Source: Rhodobacteraceae bacterium HTCC2150 (GTDB taxonomy: Bacteria > Pseudomonadota > Alphaproteobacteria > Rhodobacterales > Rhodobacteraceae). From it: DNA of 64,000 bases. Below the pieces are notes generated by a model, which had not been told where the DNA came from, did no database searches, and was given only the letters and a program-made list of their open reading frames with translations. A program made the translations under genes and the position numbers. This document shows positions 56,411 through 64,000 of the stretch, one piece after another; position 1 is the stretch's first letter, and every line of letters begins with the position of its first letter. The DNA is taken from contig AAXZ01000001.1 in assembly GCA_000169395.1 (NCBI GenBank), positions 496,001 to 560,000 of the forward strand, given 5' to 3'.

Positions 56411-57271
56411 TCATTCTGCGGCAAGGGATTTGTTTGGCTGCGTTGATGAAACTATCTGTGAAATAACACCGGTCATCAAATCACGGAACTGGGTGAAATC
56501 AGCCCGCGGTGTGATGGTCGGCTCATCCATATATAAGGCGCGATCTATTTCGATTTGCACGGCATGCTGATTGCGAGACGGGCGACCGTATCGCTGAGTA
56601 ACGTAAGCCCCTGCAAAGGGTGAATTGCGAACGACACGCAGTCCTGCGTCCTTGAAAGCATGTTCAATTTTGCTGACAATTTCATCTGATGCGGCGGAAC
56701 CAAAACGGTCGCCCAAAACAATCTCGGGCCGCTTGTTGATATCGCTTGTTGTGGCTTCTAACGCCTCGTGAGGCATAGAGTGCAAATCGATCAAAATAGC
56801 TTGGCCAAAATCATTGTCGGCCTCATCCATCAGGGTCCTTAATTTCGCGTGATAAGGGTGCCAATGATTTGCAAGGCGGATTTCCGCCTCGGCATAGTCA
56901 ATCTTTCCGCTGTAGATCGCACGCCCATTGGCCACCACGCGGGGAATCACCCCAAGACCTGAACTGATTCTTGGATTTAATTGTCTTGCCACGACGTTTT
57001 TTATCAACGCGGGGTCTAATTCATCGACAGATCGGTTAAGATCAACGAAGGCGCGCGGCGTTAATGCGCACAATAATGGGGCGCCGTAGCTCGGCACGTT
57101 TGAAAACAGTAAATCGACAAAAGCGTCCTCTGAACTGCGAATTTGATGCTCATTTAAGGTAGATTGGCGCAAAAACGCCCGACTATAGGCGCGACCGGAA
57201 TGAGGCGACGCAAAAACCACCGGCGAATTGCGGGTTTCTGGGCTGTGAAGATGATAGCTGTCTGTCGTCAT
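56411..57271 (-). CDS. N-formylglutamate amidohydrolase family protein
   Basis: 286 residues. Conserved motifs of the N-formylglutamate amidohydrolase (HutG-type) family: FASPHSGRAYS near 20-30, RAFVDLNRS near 70, and LIDLHSMP near 160 for the metal-binding region. In histidine breakdown it would form glutamate from N-formylglutamate, but no hut genes are adjacent and roseobacters carry several such paralogues, so the substrate is open. Confidence 0.8.
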   Translation of the reverse strand: MTTDSYHLHSPETRNSPVVFASPHSGRAYSRAFLRQSTLNEHQIRSSEDAFVDLLFSNVPSYGAPLLCALTPRAFVDLNRSVDELDPALIKNVVARQLNPRISSGLGVIPRVVANGRAIYSGKIDYAEAEIRLANHWHPYHAKLRTLMDEADNDFGQAILIDLHSMPHEALEATTSDINKRPEIVLGDRFGSAASDEIVSKIEHAFKDAGLRVVRNSPFAGAYVTQRYGRPSRNQHAVQIEIDRALYMDEPTITPRADFTQFRDLMTGVISQIVSSTQPNKSLAAE

Positions 57272-57324
57272 ATACGCCTCGTTACGTGTGTATCTTGGCG
57301 GATTTATGACGACACCGAAAGCCC

Positions 57325-57353
57325 TTGATCTGCTGAGTGGAACCTTTTATACG
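57325..57353 (+). promoter_or_regulatory. Candidate promoter ahead of tRNA-Val
   Basis: TTGATC (57325-57330) and TATACG (57348-57353) are spaced by 17 bp, about 75 bp upstream of the tRNA gene. A reasonable sigma-70 match, not more. Confidence 0.35.
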
Positions 57354-57427
57354 ATCCCGACCTGACGCGGTTTGCCCCGCGTCCTGTTTATTTATAGGCA
57401 GGGCGTTAGACAGACCACTAGGGTATC

Positions 57428-57502
57428 GGGTGATTAGCTCAGCGGTAGAGCACTTCGTTGACATCGAAGGGGTCACTGGTTCGATCCCAGTATCGCCCAC
57501 CA
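57428..57502 (+). tRNA. tRNA-Val (GAC anticodon)
   Basis: Complete cloverleaf of 75 nt with the 3' CCA encoded. Acceptor GGGTGAT pairs with ATCGCCC; D-arm AGCTCAGCGGTAGAGCA; anticodon stem CTTCG/CGAAG with loop TTGACAT giving anticodon GAC at 57460-57462; T-arm CTGGTTCGATCCCAG. Reads GUC/GUU valine codons. Confidence 0.97.
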
Positions 57503-57584
57503 TGGTTCCATGAGGAGCCAGTTGAAAGTTTAACCCAAGGCGTCGCGTGCTTGCGACCCTAATGAGATAAAGAGGAGAGACCAA

Positions 57585-57710
57585 ATGAAGGTCAGAAACT
57601 CACTCCGCTCGCTGAAAGCCCGTCATCGCGATTGCCGCGTTGTACGTCGCAAAGGCCGTGTTTACGTGATCAATAAAACACAGCGTCGGTTCAAAGCACG
57701 CCAAGGTTAA
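57585..57710 (+). CDS. rpmJ: 50S ribosomal protein L36
   Basis: 41 residues, [11 protein letters not shown] at the start and RRFKARQG at the end, the L36 pattern of the type with a KVRNSLRS N terminus (YkgO-like). Only one Cys (DCRVV) remains of the zinc ligands of the classical form, so it should be a zinc-independent variant. GAGGAGA lies 8 nt before the ATG. A strong terminator follows. Confidence 0.95.
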   Translation: MKVRNSLRSLKARHRDCRVVRRKGRVYVINKTQRRFKARQG

Positions 57711-57735
57711 ACTTTGGTTTTGCCTGCAAGTTTAA

Positions 57736-57769
57736 AAAAGCCGCTCCTCGATATGAGGAGCGGCTTTTT
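57736..57769 (+). terminator. Intrinsic terminator of rpmJ
   Basis: AAAAGCCGCTCCTC (57736-57749) pairs perfectly with GAGGAGCGGCTTTT (57755-57768) around GATAT-type loop, ending in T. Nearly symmetrical, so it may also stop the convergent caspase-like gene. Confidence 0.95.
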
Positions 57770-57794
57770 GACGTTTAGGATATGATTAATCTCT

Positions 57795-59435
57795 TTAGTT
57801 GGCGGCGATTAACCTAACAACGGTAGATCGAGAAAGATAGCCGGTTACTGGCAAGTTAGCAGCACGTTGAAAACGACGAATTGCGCGACGCGTTTCCTCG
57901 GATAGCTTTCCGTCAATACGGCCGGGTTCAAAGCCTAACTTGGTTAGTTTCTGTTCGACCAATAAAAACGTAACCGGTGCGAGGCCCAGTTTACTTTCTT
58001 CGATGCGTGCGGCTTCGATTTGCTCGGAATTGGCACCCTGCAGGGTGGCTATTCTTGATTTAGCTTCTTCAACGAAGCTGCCATTTGGAAACTCATTCAA
58101 ATATTGATTGTATGACACCAAATTGTTGGCAGCCAATGTTTGATCCCAAATTGAGCGTTCGCGTTTGGCAACACGATCGCGTTTTTCCTGTAGAATTGCG
58201 GATAATCGTTCATTGGCAACATCAGAAAAAGCACCATCTGGATAGCGTTTTAGATAACTGCGCAATCCCTTTTCTGTGCCACTTTTGCCGGTTTCCTGCC
58301 AATAGCTGCGATCTTGTCGACGCAATAACACTTCGCGTTTTCTGGTTTCTTCTTCTAATTGCTTGCTACGTTTTAATGCTTGAGCATTTAGGCTCACCAA
58401 TTGTTCTTGATTGATGAAACCGGTTTTTGCAAAACCCGCGTCTGCTTGCCAATTTGTCAACGCACCTCTTGTGCCGGCCCCAAACAAGCCGTCAATGCCG
58501 CGTGTGTTATAGCCAAGCAACGTCAAATCACTTTGAATTTTCCGGCGCTCTGTTCGTGTTAGGTTAAGGGCCTTTTCTGCGATCTCGGCATTTCGTTCAG
58601 GGGCGTCCTTGATGAATGTTATTTCGCGCCGAGCGTTGGTGGCGAAAATTCCACGCGGGTATGATTTTAGATAGGCCTGATATGCCTCAAGGGTTCCCAG
58701 ATCATTAGCAAATTGCCAATATGCTCGTTCTCGTTCCAGTTTTTCGTTAACCACTGGCGTTGGTGCAACCTCTGTGGCAACGAAAGCTGTTTCTGGCAAG
58801 AAACCATGCCCATAGACTGACATTCGTGAATCGCGGACTGCCTTGGCAATAACGACGCCTTCTTTAAGAACCTCTTGATTTAAGAAATTGGACAGTTCGC
58901 CACTTGTACCCGTAAGAACAGTAACGCCTTGTGGTGGATCAATGATCCCGATGCCCGCAACTATTCCTTGTGAGGTGGGTGCCGGATTGCTCGCGGCCCC
59001 AAGGGCAACAAGCACGTTACCAGAATGACGAGCGGCAATATCAAAGATCAACGAAAGTGGGACGGCGTGTCTGCTTAGATTTGCCAAACTGGGCGTTCGC
59101 GCATCCGCCATCAAAAACCAAGTGGTTTCACCTGAAACAACAAAATGGCCTGTCAAAACGATTGCCACTTGATCCGTGGACTCAGCCTGATCAATCAGCG
59201 CACTGAGGCTTGTTTCAATTTTGGAGGCTGAGGTATCTTGGGCCGTTATCACCTTAAATCCAAGTCTCTGAAACGTCTGTTTGGAGTTTACAGCCGCTAT
59301 GCCATCACTAGCACGCGGCAAAGATTGATACCGTTCGTTACCAATCAAAAGAGCGGTGTCGGCGGCCCATGTAGTTGAACCAATAAGACCTGCCATTACG
59401 GCGGCAATCGTTGTTGAAGTAAATCGTTTCATCAT
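57795..59435 (-). CDS. Exported caspase-like protein with peptidoglycan-binding domains
   Basis: 546 residues with a signal peptide (about 1-25). A caspase/peptidase C14-like domain covers about 26-215: ALLIGNERY at the start and the catalytic His in VLTGHFV (His97), but the strand that should end in the catalytic Cys reads VLVALGAASNP with no Cys. Then come two peptidoglycan-binding-1-type domains (about 294-350 and 486-545) and three copies of a W....(Y)..YL..YP.G.F...A repeat near 240-270, 379-412 and 430-462. It is predicted to be a periplasmic cell-wall-binding pseudoprotease; the function is unknown. Single gene. Confidence 0.8.
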   Translation of the reverse strand: MMKRFTSTTIAAVMAGLIGSTTWAADTALLIGNERYQSLPRASDGIAAVNSKQTFQRLGFKVITAQDTSASKIETSLSALIDQAESTDQVAIVLTGHFVVSGETTWFLMADARTPSLANLSRHAVPLSLIFDIAARHSGNVLVALGAASNPAPTSQGIVAGIGIIDPPQGVTVLTGTSGELSNFLNQEVLKEGVVIAKAVRDSRMSVYGHGFLPETAFVATEVAPTPVVNEKLERERAYWQFANDLGTLEAYQAYLKSYPRGIFATNARREITFIKDAPERNAEIAEKALNLTRTERRKIQSDLTLLGYNTRGIDGLFGAGTRGALTNWQADAGFAKTGFINQEQLVSLNAQALKRSKQLEEETRKREVLLRRQDRSYWQETGKSGTEKGLRSYLKRYPDGAFSDVANERLSAILQEKRDRVAKRERSIWDQTLAANNLVSYNQYLNEFPNGSFVEEAKSRIATLQGANSEQIEAARIEESKLGLAPVTFLLVEQKLTKLGFEPGRIDGKLSEETRRAIRRFQRAANLPVTGYLSRSTVVRLIAAN

Positions 59436-59449
59436 TACCCCCTTTGAAA

Positions 59450-60667
59450 TTAAGTGTCGTAATTCCGCTTATCCTCAATCACTAACCCATCCCGGGGTAG
59501 ATTTCCGGGGGAATGAACCGTGACAGTTCCCCTAAGCTTGAGTGTATTCATAATCGCTGTTTCAACTTCAGCGGTATTAATATTGGTGCCTTCGACTTGC
59601 ACCTCCATCGTGTCGTTTTGACCATCACGGTTTGCAATGACACGTGCGCGATCAACGCCTGTTTTTGCCACAAGTTCTGCAACCTGTTCAGGGCGAACAA
59701 ACATGCCTTTGATCTTGGCCGTTTGATCCGCACGCCCCATCCATCCCTTGATCCGCATGTTGGTACGCCCACATGGGCTTTGGCCCAGCATTTGGGCAGA
59801 AAGATCACCAGTTGCAAAACGGATCAGAGGATAGTCAGAATTTAGCGATGTCACAACAACTTCGCCCACTTCACCAGGTTCCACTGGGATGCCCGTGCCA
59901 GGGGTAACAATCTCTACGATCACGCCTTCATCCACAATCATGCCTTCCATTGCAGTGCTTTCATAGGCGATGTTGCCCAGATCTGCGGTGGCATAACATT
60001 GCACACATTGAATGCCGCGATCGACGTAGGATTGGCGAAGCGACGGGAACAGCGCGCCGCCACCTACCACTGCCTTGTTGATTTTTAGATCCAACCCCAT
60101 TTCATCGGCTTTATCCAAAATGATGTTCAAAAAATCGGGGGTGCCCGCATAGGCCGTGACACCAATGTCATGGGCTGCGCGTGCTTGTAGTTCGGTTTGC
60201 CCCACACCAGCGGGTAATACACAGGCGCCAATCGTACGCGCCCCGCTTTCAAACATCATGCCAGCAGGCGTTAAGTGATAAGAAAAACAATTTTGAACAA
60301 TGTCGTCATGCCGTAGGCCCGCAGCATAAAGAAAACGACCCATTCGCCACCAATCAGGTGACGTCATGCCGGGTTCATAAATCGGGCCGGGAGACTGAAA
60401 GACATGGGAATAAACTGATGGTGCAAAGGGCGTGTAATTGCCAAAAGGTGCGGAAGTCGCCTGTGCCCCGCTGAGGTCAGATTTTCTAAGAACCGGAAGA
60501 CTGGCTAAATCAGCAGGCGAAACAATCTTGTCGGCATGAATGTCTGCATAACCTGCGCCATATCCTTTCAATGATTGGGCAAGCGCTACCTGACGCGGCA
60601 GGTTTATTGCCAGATCACCTAAACGTTGATCTTCGCTTCGTGTCTCTAGGGTGTCGAAATATTCCAT
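59450..60667 (-). CDS. Phenylacetate-CoA ligase-like adenylate-forming enzyme
   Basis: 405 residues of the PaaK family, which activates aromatic acids to CoA thioesters via an adenylate. Conserved features: YAGTPDFLN, the YATADLGNIAYES motif, and RFATGDLS/GWMGRADQTAKIKGMFV in the C-terminal lid. The P-loop-like Ser/Thr/Gly motif is weak (SPGPIYEPGMTSPDW). It lies 69 bp downstream of the livF-DUF6958 pair in the same direction, suggesting it activates the acid imported by that transporter. Confidence 0.85.
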   Translation of the reverse strand: MEYFDTLETRSEDQRLGDLAINLPRQVALAQSLKGYGAGYADIHADKIVSPADLASLPVLRKSDLSGAQATSAPFGNYTPFAPSVYSHVFQSPGPIYEPGMTSPDWWRMGRFLYAAGLRHDDIVQNCFSYHLTPAGMMFESGARTIGACVLPAGVGQTELQARAAHDIGVTAYAGTPDFLNIILDKADEMGLDLKINKAVVGGGALFPSLRQSYVDRGIQCVQCYATADLGNIAYESTAMEGMIVDEGVIVEIVTPGTGIPVEPGEVGEVVVTSLNSDYPLIRFATGDLSAQMLGQSPCGRTNMRIKGWMGRADQTAKIKGMFVRPEQVAELVAKTGVDRARVIANRDGQNDTMEVQVEGTNINTAEVETAIMNTLKLRGTVTVHSPGNLPRDGLVIEDKRNYDT

Positions 60668-60736
60668 GTATGTTGCCTTTGCTGTCGGGCCTACTGTTGA
60701 AACAAGACTAGGCGCATATAGGATTGTTATTCAATA

Positions 60737-61051
60737 TCACTGGGCCGATGTTTGATCGCTCAGCTCGATTACCTGCGGGGATTTTTTCGGAATGCGACTG
60801 ATTTCGCGGCGCACTTCCATTTCCAATTTAACCGACACTGTGTGCCAGCCGAGCGAACCCATTTTGGCCAATTGATCAGCCGTTAAATGGGCACGGGTTT
60901 TGTCGGCTAGATCATCCCACAAGATCGGCCCATCGCCTAATGTCTTTAATATCGCGCCACGAATAGCGTCAAATTTCCACGTGGGAATACGCGTAGTGCT
61001 GGGTTTGTTTGGGGTTCGGCAAGTGGTTTTGGGTTCGATCAGCTTAGCCAT
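60737..61051 (-). CDS. Small protein, DUF6958-like
   Basis: 104 residues, soluble. The central part (KFDAIRGAILKTLGDGPILWDDL, then GSLGWHTVSVKLEMEVRREI) resembles DUF6958 proteins and has a winged-helix-like layout; no function is known. It overlaps the end of livF by 13 bp, so it is translated with the transporter operon and may regulate it; that is inference. Confidence 0.65.
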   Translation of the reverse strand: MAKLIEPKTTCRTPNKPSTTRIPTWKFDAIRGAILKTLGDGPILWDDLADKTRAHLTADQLAKMGSLGWHTVSVKLEMEVRREISRIPKKSPQVIELSDQTSAQ

Positions 61052-61866
61052 CTTTTGCGGCGACGATAACTGCGAACATCACGGAATGATTTACGTCCTT
61101 CTTCGGAAACACCCAAATAGAATTCTTTCACGTCTGGGTTTTCGCGTAATTCAGCGGCAGGGCCATCCATTACCACGCGACCACTTTCAAGGATGTATCC
61201 ATAATGGGCAAAGCGCAGTGCGACGTTGGTGTTTTGTTCAGCCAAAAGGAACGACACTTTTTCGCGTTCGTTCAAATCCTTTACGATACCAAAAATTTCT
61301 TCGACCAATTGCGGCGCCAAACCCATCGAAGGTTCATCCAGCAAAATAGTTTCGGGATTTGCCATCAAAGCCCGTCCAATGGCACACATTTGTTGTTCAC
61401 CGCCGGATGTGTATCCAGCTTGCGACTTGCGGCGTTCTTTGAGGCGCGGAAAATATGTATAAACAAGATCAAGCGCTGCATCAATTTCACCGCGACCACT
61501 GCCGCGTGTATAGGCACCTGTCAGAAGGTTTTCTTCGACGGTTAGGTGTTCAAAACAGTGACGGCCTTCCATCACTTGTACGACGCCGCGTTTCACGAGA
61601 GCGGCGGGATTATTCAGATGGGCCACGTCATCGCCACGATAACTAATGCTACCCTTCGTAACTTCGCCACGCTCAGAATGTAAAAGGTTAGAAATTGCTT
61701 TTAAAGTTGTTGTTTTGCCCGCGCCATTACCACCAAGCAAGGCTGTAATCCCGCCTTGAGGCACCTTTAAGGAAACACCCTTAAGCACCAGAATAACGTG
61801 ATTATAGATCACCTCGATGTTGTTCACTTCGAGTAAGGTTGTCTCGGTTTTTGCGGCATCAAGCAT
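61039..61866 (-). CDS. livF: Branched-chain amino acid-type ABC transporter ATPase LivF
   Basis: 275-residue ATPase. Walker A GGNGAGKTT near 49-57, signature TSGGEQQM near 155-160 and Walker B TILLDEPSMGLAP, with the H-loop shifted as in LivF (AEQNTN). An unusually basic tail (SYRRRKRWL) ends it. Substrates of this HAAT group include aromatic acids as well as amino acids. A terminator-like hairpin separates it from the binding-protein gene upstream. Confidence 0.9.
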   Translation of the reverse strand: MLDAAKTETTLLEVNNIEVIYNHVILVLKGVSLKVPQGGITALLGGNGAGKTTTLKAISNLLHSERGEVTKGSISYRGDDVAHLNNPAALVKRGVVQVMEGRHCFEHLTVEENLLTGAYTRGSGRGEIDAALDLVYTYFPRLKERRKSQAGYTSGGEQQMCAIGRALMANPETILLDEPSMGLAPQLVEEIFGIVKDLNEREKVSFLLAEQNTNVALRFAHYGYILESGRVVMDGPAAELRENPDVKEFYLGVSEEGRKSFRDVRSYRRRKRWLS

Positions 61867-61890
61867 GGCAGATCCAAAAGCTATATTAGA

Positions 61891-61926
61891 AAAACTGCGG
61901 CCCCGCCCAACAGGAGCAGGGCCGCA
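61891..61926 (-). terminator. Hairpin terminator/attenuator between binding protein and livF
   Basis: On the minus strand TGCGGCCC (61926-61919) pairs with GGGCCGCA (61903-61896), followed by GTTTTTC. It lies just after the substrate-binding-protein stop, so most transcripts should end here and leave an excess of binding protein over LivF, a usual arrangement. Confidence 0.8.
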
Positions 61927-61935
61927 ATGGTGTGT

Positions 61936-63219
61936 TTAGTTACAACGCTCTGGCAGGTTGTTTTCAGTCGCATAAGCAGCTGAGTCAGCCATGATCAAAG
62001 GATCAACAATTGAGCTGTCAGATGCTGAGAAGTCTGAAATCAGGCTCCAGCTTTGTGACGCTGCATCCCACTGACTAACAGCGGCCATGCCACCACCACC
62101 GTGGTTTTCACAGGTAACTGTGAAAGTTGGACCAAAGCCCGGCAAACCAGCCGCGGCCATTTTAGCCTCGTTGATTTCAAGTGCTTCCATGGCGTCGCGC
62201 ATATCACCAGCGGTGATACTCGAGTTACCGGTTGCGGCTTGTGCTGTTGCAGCGGCTTCTGCGGCCAAGAAGGCAGCATAAACACCACGGTTATAAAGAA
62301 CCGTACCAACTTGATCGCCAGCGCCAGCAGCCTTGCCCGCATCAACAACGTATTTTTGGATGTCTGCAAAAACAGGGAAATCACTGCCAACATTGTGGAA
62401 CTGAAGTGCTTTATATCCGTTTGCACCAGCACCTGCTGGGATCACGTCATTTTCAGAACCAGACCACCAGATACCCATGAAGTTTTCCATGTTGAACCGG
62501 ATGTTGGCAGCCTCTTGAACCGCAACTTGGTTCATCACGCCCCAACCCCAGAACAGAACGTAATCAGGACGCTCACGACGAATTTGCAGCCATTGTGACT
62601 TTTGCTCTTGGCCCGGGTAATCAATTGGGATCGCGTTAAAGTCAAAACCTTCAACTTCAGCCAATTTAGTCAGCGTCGGAATAGGCTCTTTGCCGTAGGC
62701 ACCGTTAAAGTGCAAAAGCGTAATTTTTTTGCCTTCAAGTGATCCACCAGCTTGTTCCTTAAAGTGGTTCACACCAACAGATGCGCCATCCCAGTAGTTT
62801 ACTGGATAGTTAAACACGTGGCTGAATACTTTACCGTTTTTCGCACTTGTACGGCCATAACCCATTGAGTGAACAGGAATGTCGTCAGCAGCAGATTTTG
62901 GGATCAACTGATACGTAATACCTGTTGAAAGGGGTTGGAATACCAACGCGCCTTCGCCCTTAAGGGCCTCATAACACTCAACACCTTTTTCAGTGTTATA
63001 CGCGGTTTCGCACTCTGGCACGCGAATAGCTTCGCCACCAATGCCGCCGTCACGCTCATTAAGCAATGTGAAATAGTCTGAATACCCGTCGGCAAACGGA
63101 ATACCACCTGCCGCGAATGGGCCGGTACGGTAAGACAGTGATGGGAACACAAGGTCCGCCATTACTGGGGCTGCGGCCATTACGGCACCTACAGCTAAGG
63201 TTGCTATTTTTAGTTTCAT
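61936..63219 (-). CDS. Periplasmic substrate-binding protein of a Liv-type ABC transporter
   Basis: 427 residues with a signal peptide (about 1-21, ATLAVGAVMAAAPVMA). Two-lobed type I periplasmic binding fold: RTGPFAAGGIPFADGYSDYF at the start and the NGAYGKEPIPTLTKLAEVEGF block in the middle. GGGAGG precedes ATG. Longer than LivK (about 370), as in aromatic-acid-binding relatives. With the linked PaaK-like ligase this suggests an aromatic or short organic acid substrate. Confidence 0.88.
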   Translation of the reverse strand: MKLKIATLAVGAVMAAAPVMADLVFPSLSYRTGPFAAGGIPFADGYSDYFTLLNERDGGIGGEAIRVPECETAYNTEKGVECYEALKGEGALVFQPLSTGITYQLIPKSAADDIPVHSMGYGRTSAKNGKVFSHVFNYPVNYWDGASVGVNHFKEQAGGSLEGKKITLLHFNGAYGKEPIPTLTKLAEVEGFDFNAIPIDYPGQEQKSQWLQIRRERPDYVLFWGWGVMNQVAVQEAANIRFNMENFMGIWWSGSENDVIPAGAGANGYKALQFHNVGSDFPVFADIQKYVVDAGKAAGAGDQVGTVLYNRGVYAAFLAAEAAATAQAATGNSSITAGDMRDAMEALEINEAKMAAAGLPGFGPTFTVTCENHGGGGMAAVSQWDAASQSWSLISDFSASDSSIVDPLIMADSAAYATENNLPERCN

Positions 63220-63276
63220 CGGGTCATTTCCTCCCTTTAGGTTATTCCCAATTGTGAAGACGGCAAACCGCCTGTT

Positions 63277-63337
63277 GCCACGATTTCTCCCTCGTGGCCT
63301 CGTTATTTTTGGCCCGTCCTAATGCGGGAAGGGCCAA
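63277..63337 (-). other. Two inverted repeats between livM and the binding-protein gene
   Basis: GCCACGA/TCGTGGC (63277-63298) and TTTGGCCC/GGGCCAAA (about 63308-63336, overlapping the livM 3' end). Neither has a T-run in the minus direction, so they look like RNA-stability or processing hairpins that separate expression of the permease and binding-protein parts. Confidence 0.45.
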
Positions 63338-64000
63338 AGTCTTAATTTCTCTTTTGCCAAGCGCCAAAGTTGTGCCAAGCCGTGTGGTTCCATGATCAAA
63401 AAGATGATGATCAATGCACCGACGATGACAAATTCCAAATGCGCGGCCAAATCCGTGGCCCACCCAAGTTGGCCAACCAGCACATTTTTCAGCAATACCG
63501 GCATCAACACCATGAAGGCCGCGCCTGCAAAGCTGCCAAATATTGAACCAAGCCCGCCAATGATGATCATGAACAGAACAAGGAAAGACTTCGTGATACC
63601 AAAACTGTCACCAGCCTCGGCGGCACCTAGATAGACGGCGAAAAACAACGCGCCAGCAATGCCTATGAAGAAACTGGAAATGGCAAAGGCGCTTAGTTTT
63701 GCCTTCAATGGATCAACACCAATAATTTCTGCGGCAATGTCCATGTCGCGGATAGCCATCCATTTACGGCCCAATGTGCCACGGGTCATGTTGCGTGCAA
63801 GAACGGCGCACAAAGTTAGGAACACCAAACAAATCAGATACTTTGCCCATGCTTCGGTGCTGGGCCCCGTCACGATATATCCGAAAATAGTACGTTCTGG
63901 GGAATTGATCATGCCAGATGCAGAATAGTTATAGAACCACGGTACGCGGTTAAACAACCAAACAAGGAAAAACTGTGCAGCTAGCGTTGCCACCGCCAAA
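63319..64000 (-). CDS. livM: Branched-chain amino acid-type ABC permease LivM (partial)
   Basis: C-terminal 226 residues of a LivM-type permease; the 5' end lies beyond the right edge. Several membrane segments are visible, with the EAA-like loop region RDMDIAAEIIGVDPLKAKLSAFAISSFFIGIAGAL typical of this family, and the later GGLGSIFGSFAGAAF. The Met at the window edge is probably internal. livH, livG and the start of the operon are expected further right. Confidence 0.88.
   Translation of the reverse strand, partial: LAVATLAAQFFLVWLFNRVPWFYNYSASGMINSPERTIFGYIVTGPSTEAWAKYLICLVFLTLCAVLARNMTRGTLGRKWMAIRDMDIAAEIIGVDPLKAKLSAFAISSFFIGIAGALFFAVYLGAAEAGDSFGITKSFLVLFMIIIGGLGSIFGSFAGAAFMVLMPVLLKNVLVGQLGWATDLAAHLEFVIVGALIIIFLIMEPHGLAQLWRLAKEKLRLWPFPH

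Noticed and set aside
57428-57502. tRNA-Val as an integration site
   Set aside because: No integrase gene and no direct repeat of the tRNA 3' end was noticed in the window.

Overview
The window looks like chromosomal DNA of a marine alphaproteobacterium, order Rhodobacterales (Roseobacter group). The support is a CcrM-type GANTC methyltransferase with its own GANTC-rich promoter, a candidate serC RNA element ahead of serC-serA, an alphaproteobacterial leuA leader peptide, a DciA-DsbA pair beside MutY, ectoine-degradation genes (doeA-doeB-doeD), and an RTX acyltransferase-like gene next to a VCBS/Hint protein. The DNA is AT-rich for this group, most of all in the first 1.7 kb. No phage, IS element, CRISPR array or rRNA operon was seen.

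Layout. 1-3320: the end of a glycerol ABC-transporter operon (glpS, glpT) that stops without its permease genes, then decayed DNA holding a full-length ornithine-cyclodeaminase-family pseudogene. 3.3-7.8 kb: serine synthesis (serC-serA), a metallophosphoesterase and a DMT exporter. 7.9-12.3 kb: a P450, a phosphate transporter, a membrane protein with a DNA-binding-like tail, and two small secreted proteins. 12.3-24.8 kb: housekeeping genes (rnhB, ccrM, mutY, dciA, dsbA-like, lpxK, waaA) with alkB-like, CoA-transferase, DMT, amidase and FkbM genes. 24.8-38.5 kb: nadE, a MORN-repeat protein, leuA with an attenuation-type leader, the cell-shape operon mreBCD-mrdA-rodA, a hydroxyacid dehydrogenase, an SseB-like protein and a UDG-like protein. 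38.6-43.7 kb: ectoine degradation, then the Hint/acyltransferase pair. 44-57.3 kb: glutaryl-CoA dehydrogenase, GMC oxidoreductase, GltB-like protein, HAD phosphatase, clpB with a heat-shock promoter, pyrF, NUDIX, dinB, PLD-like and N-formylglutamate amidohydrolase genes. 57.4-64 kb: tRNA-Val, rpmJ, a caspase-like protein, and a Liv-type ABC transporter operon coupled to a PaaK-like CoA ligase, which runs off the end.

The genome is very compact. Genes within operons overlap by 1-13 bp, and four convergent gene pairs have their stop codons interlocked over just 4 bp. The observations most worth a second look are the leuA leader with competing hairpins, the membrane-anchored winged-helix protein coupled to a secreted protein, the acyltransferase whose catalytic His position appears to be Asn beside a Hint protein, the caspase-like protein without a catalytic Cys, the 46-residue super-period in the MORN protein, the GANTC cluster on the ccrM promoter, and several decayed genes (OCD family, DUF4170 remnant, glp operon).
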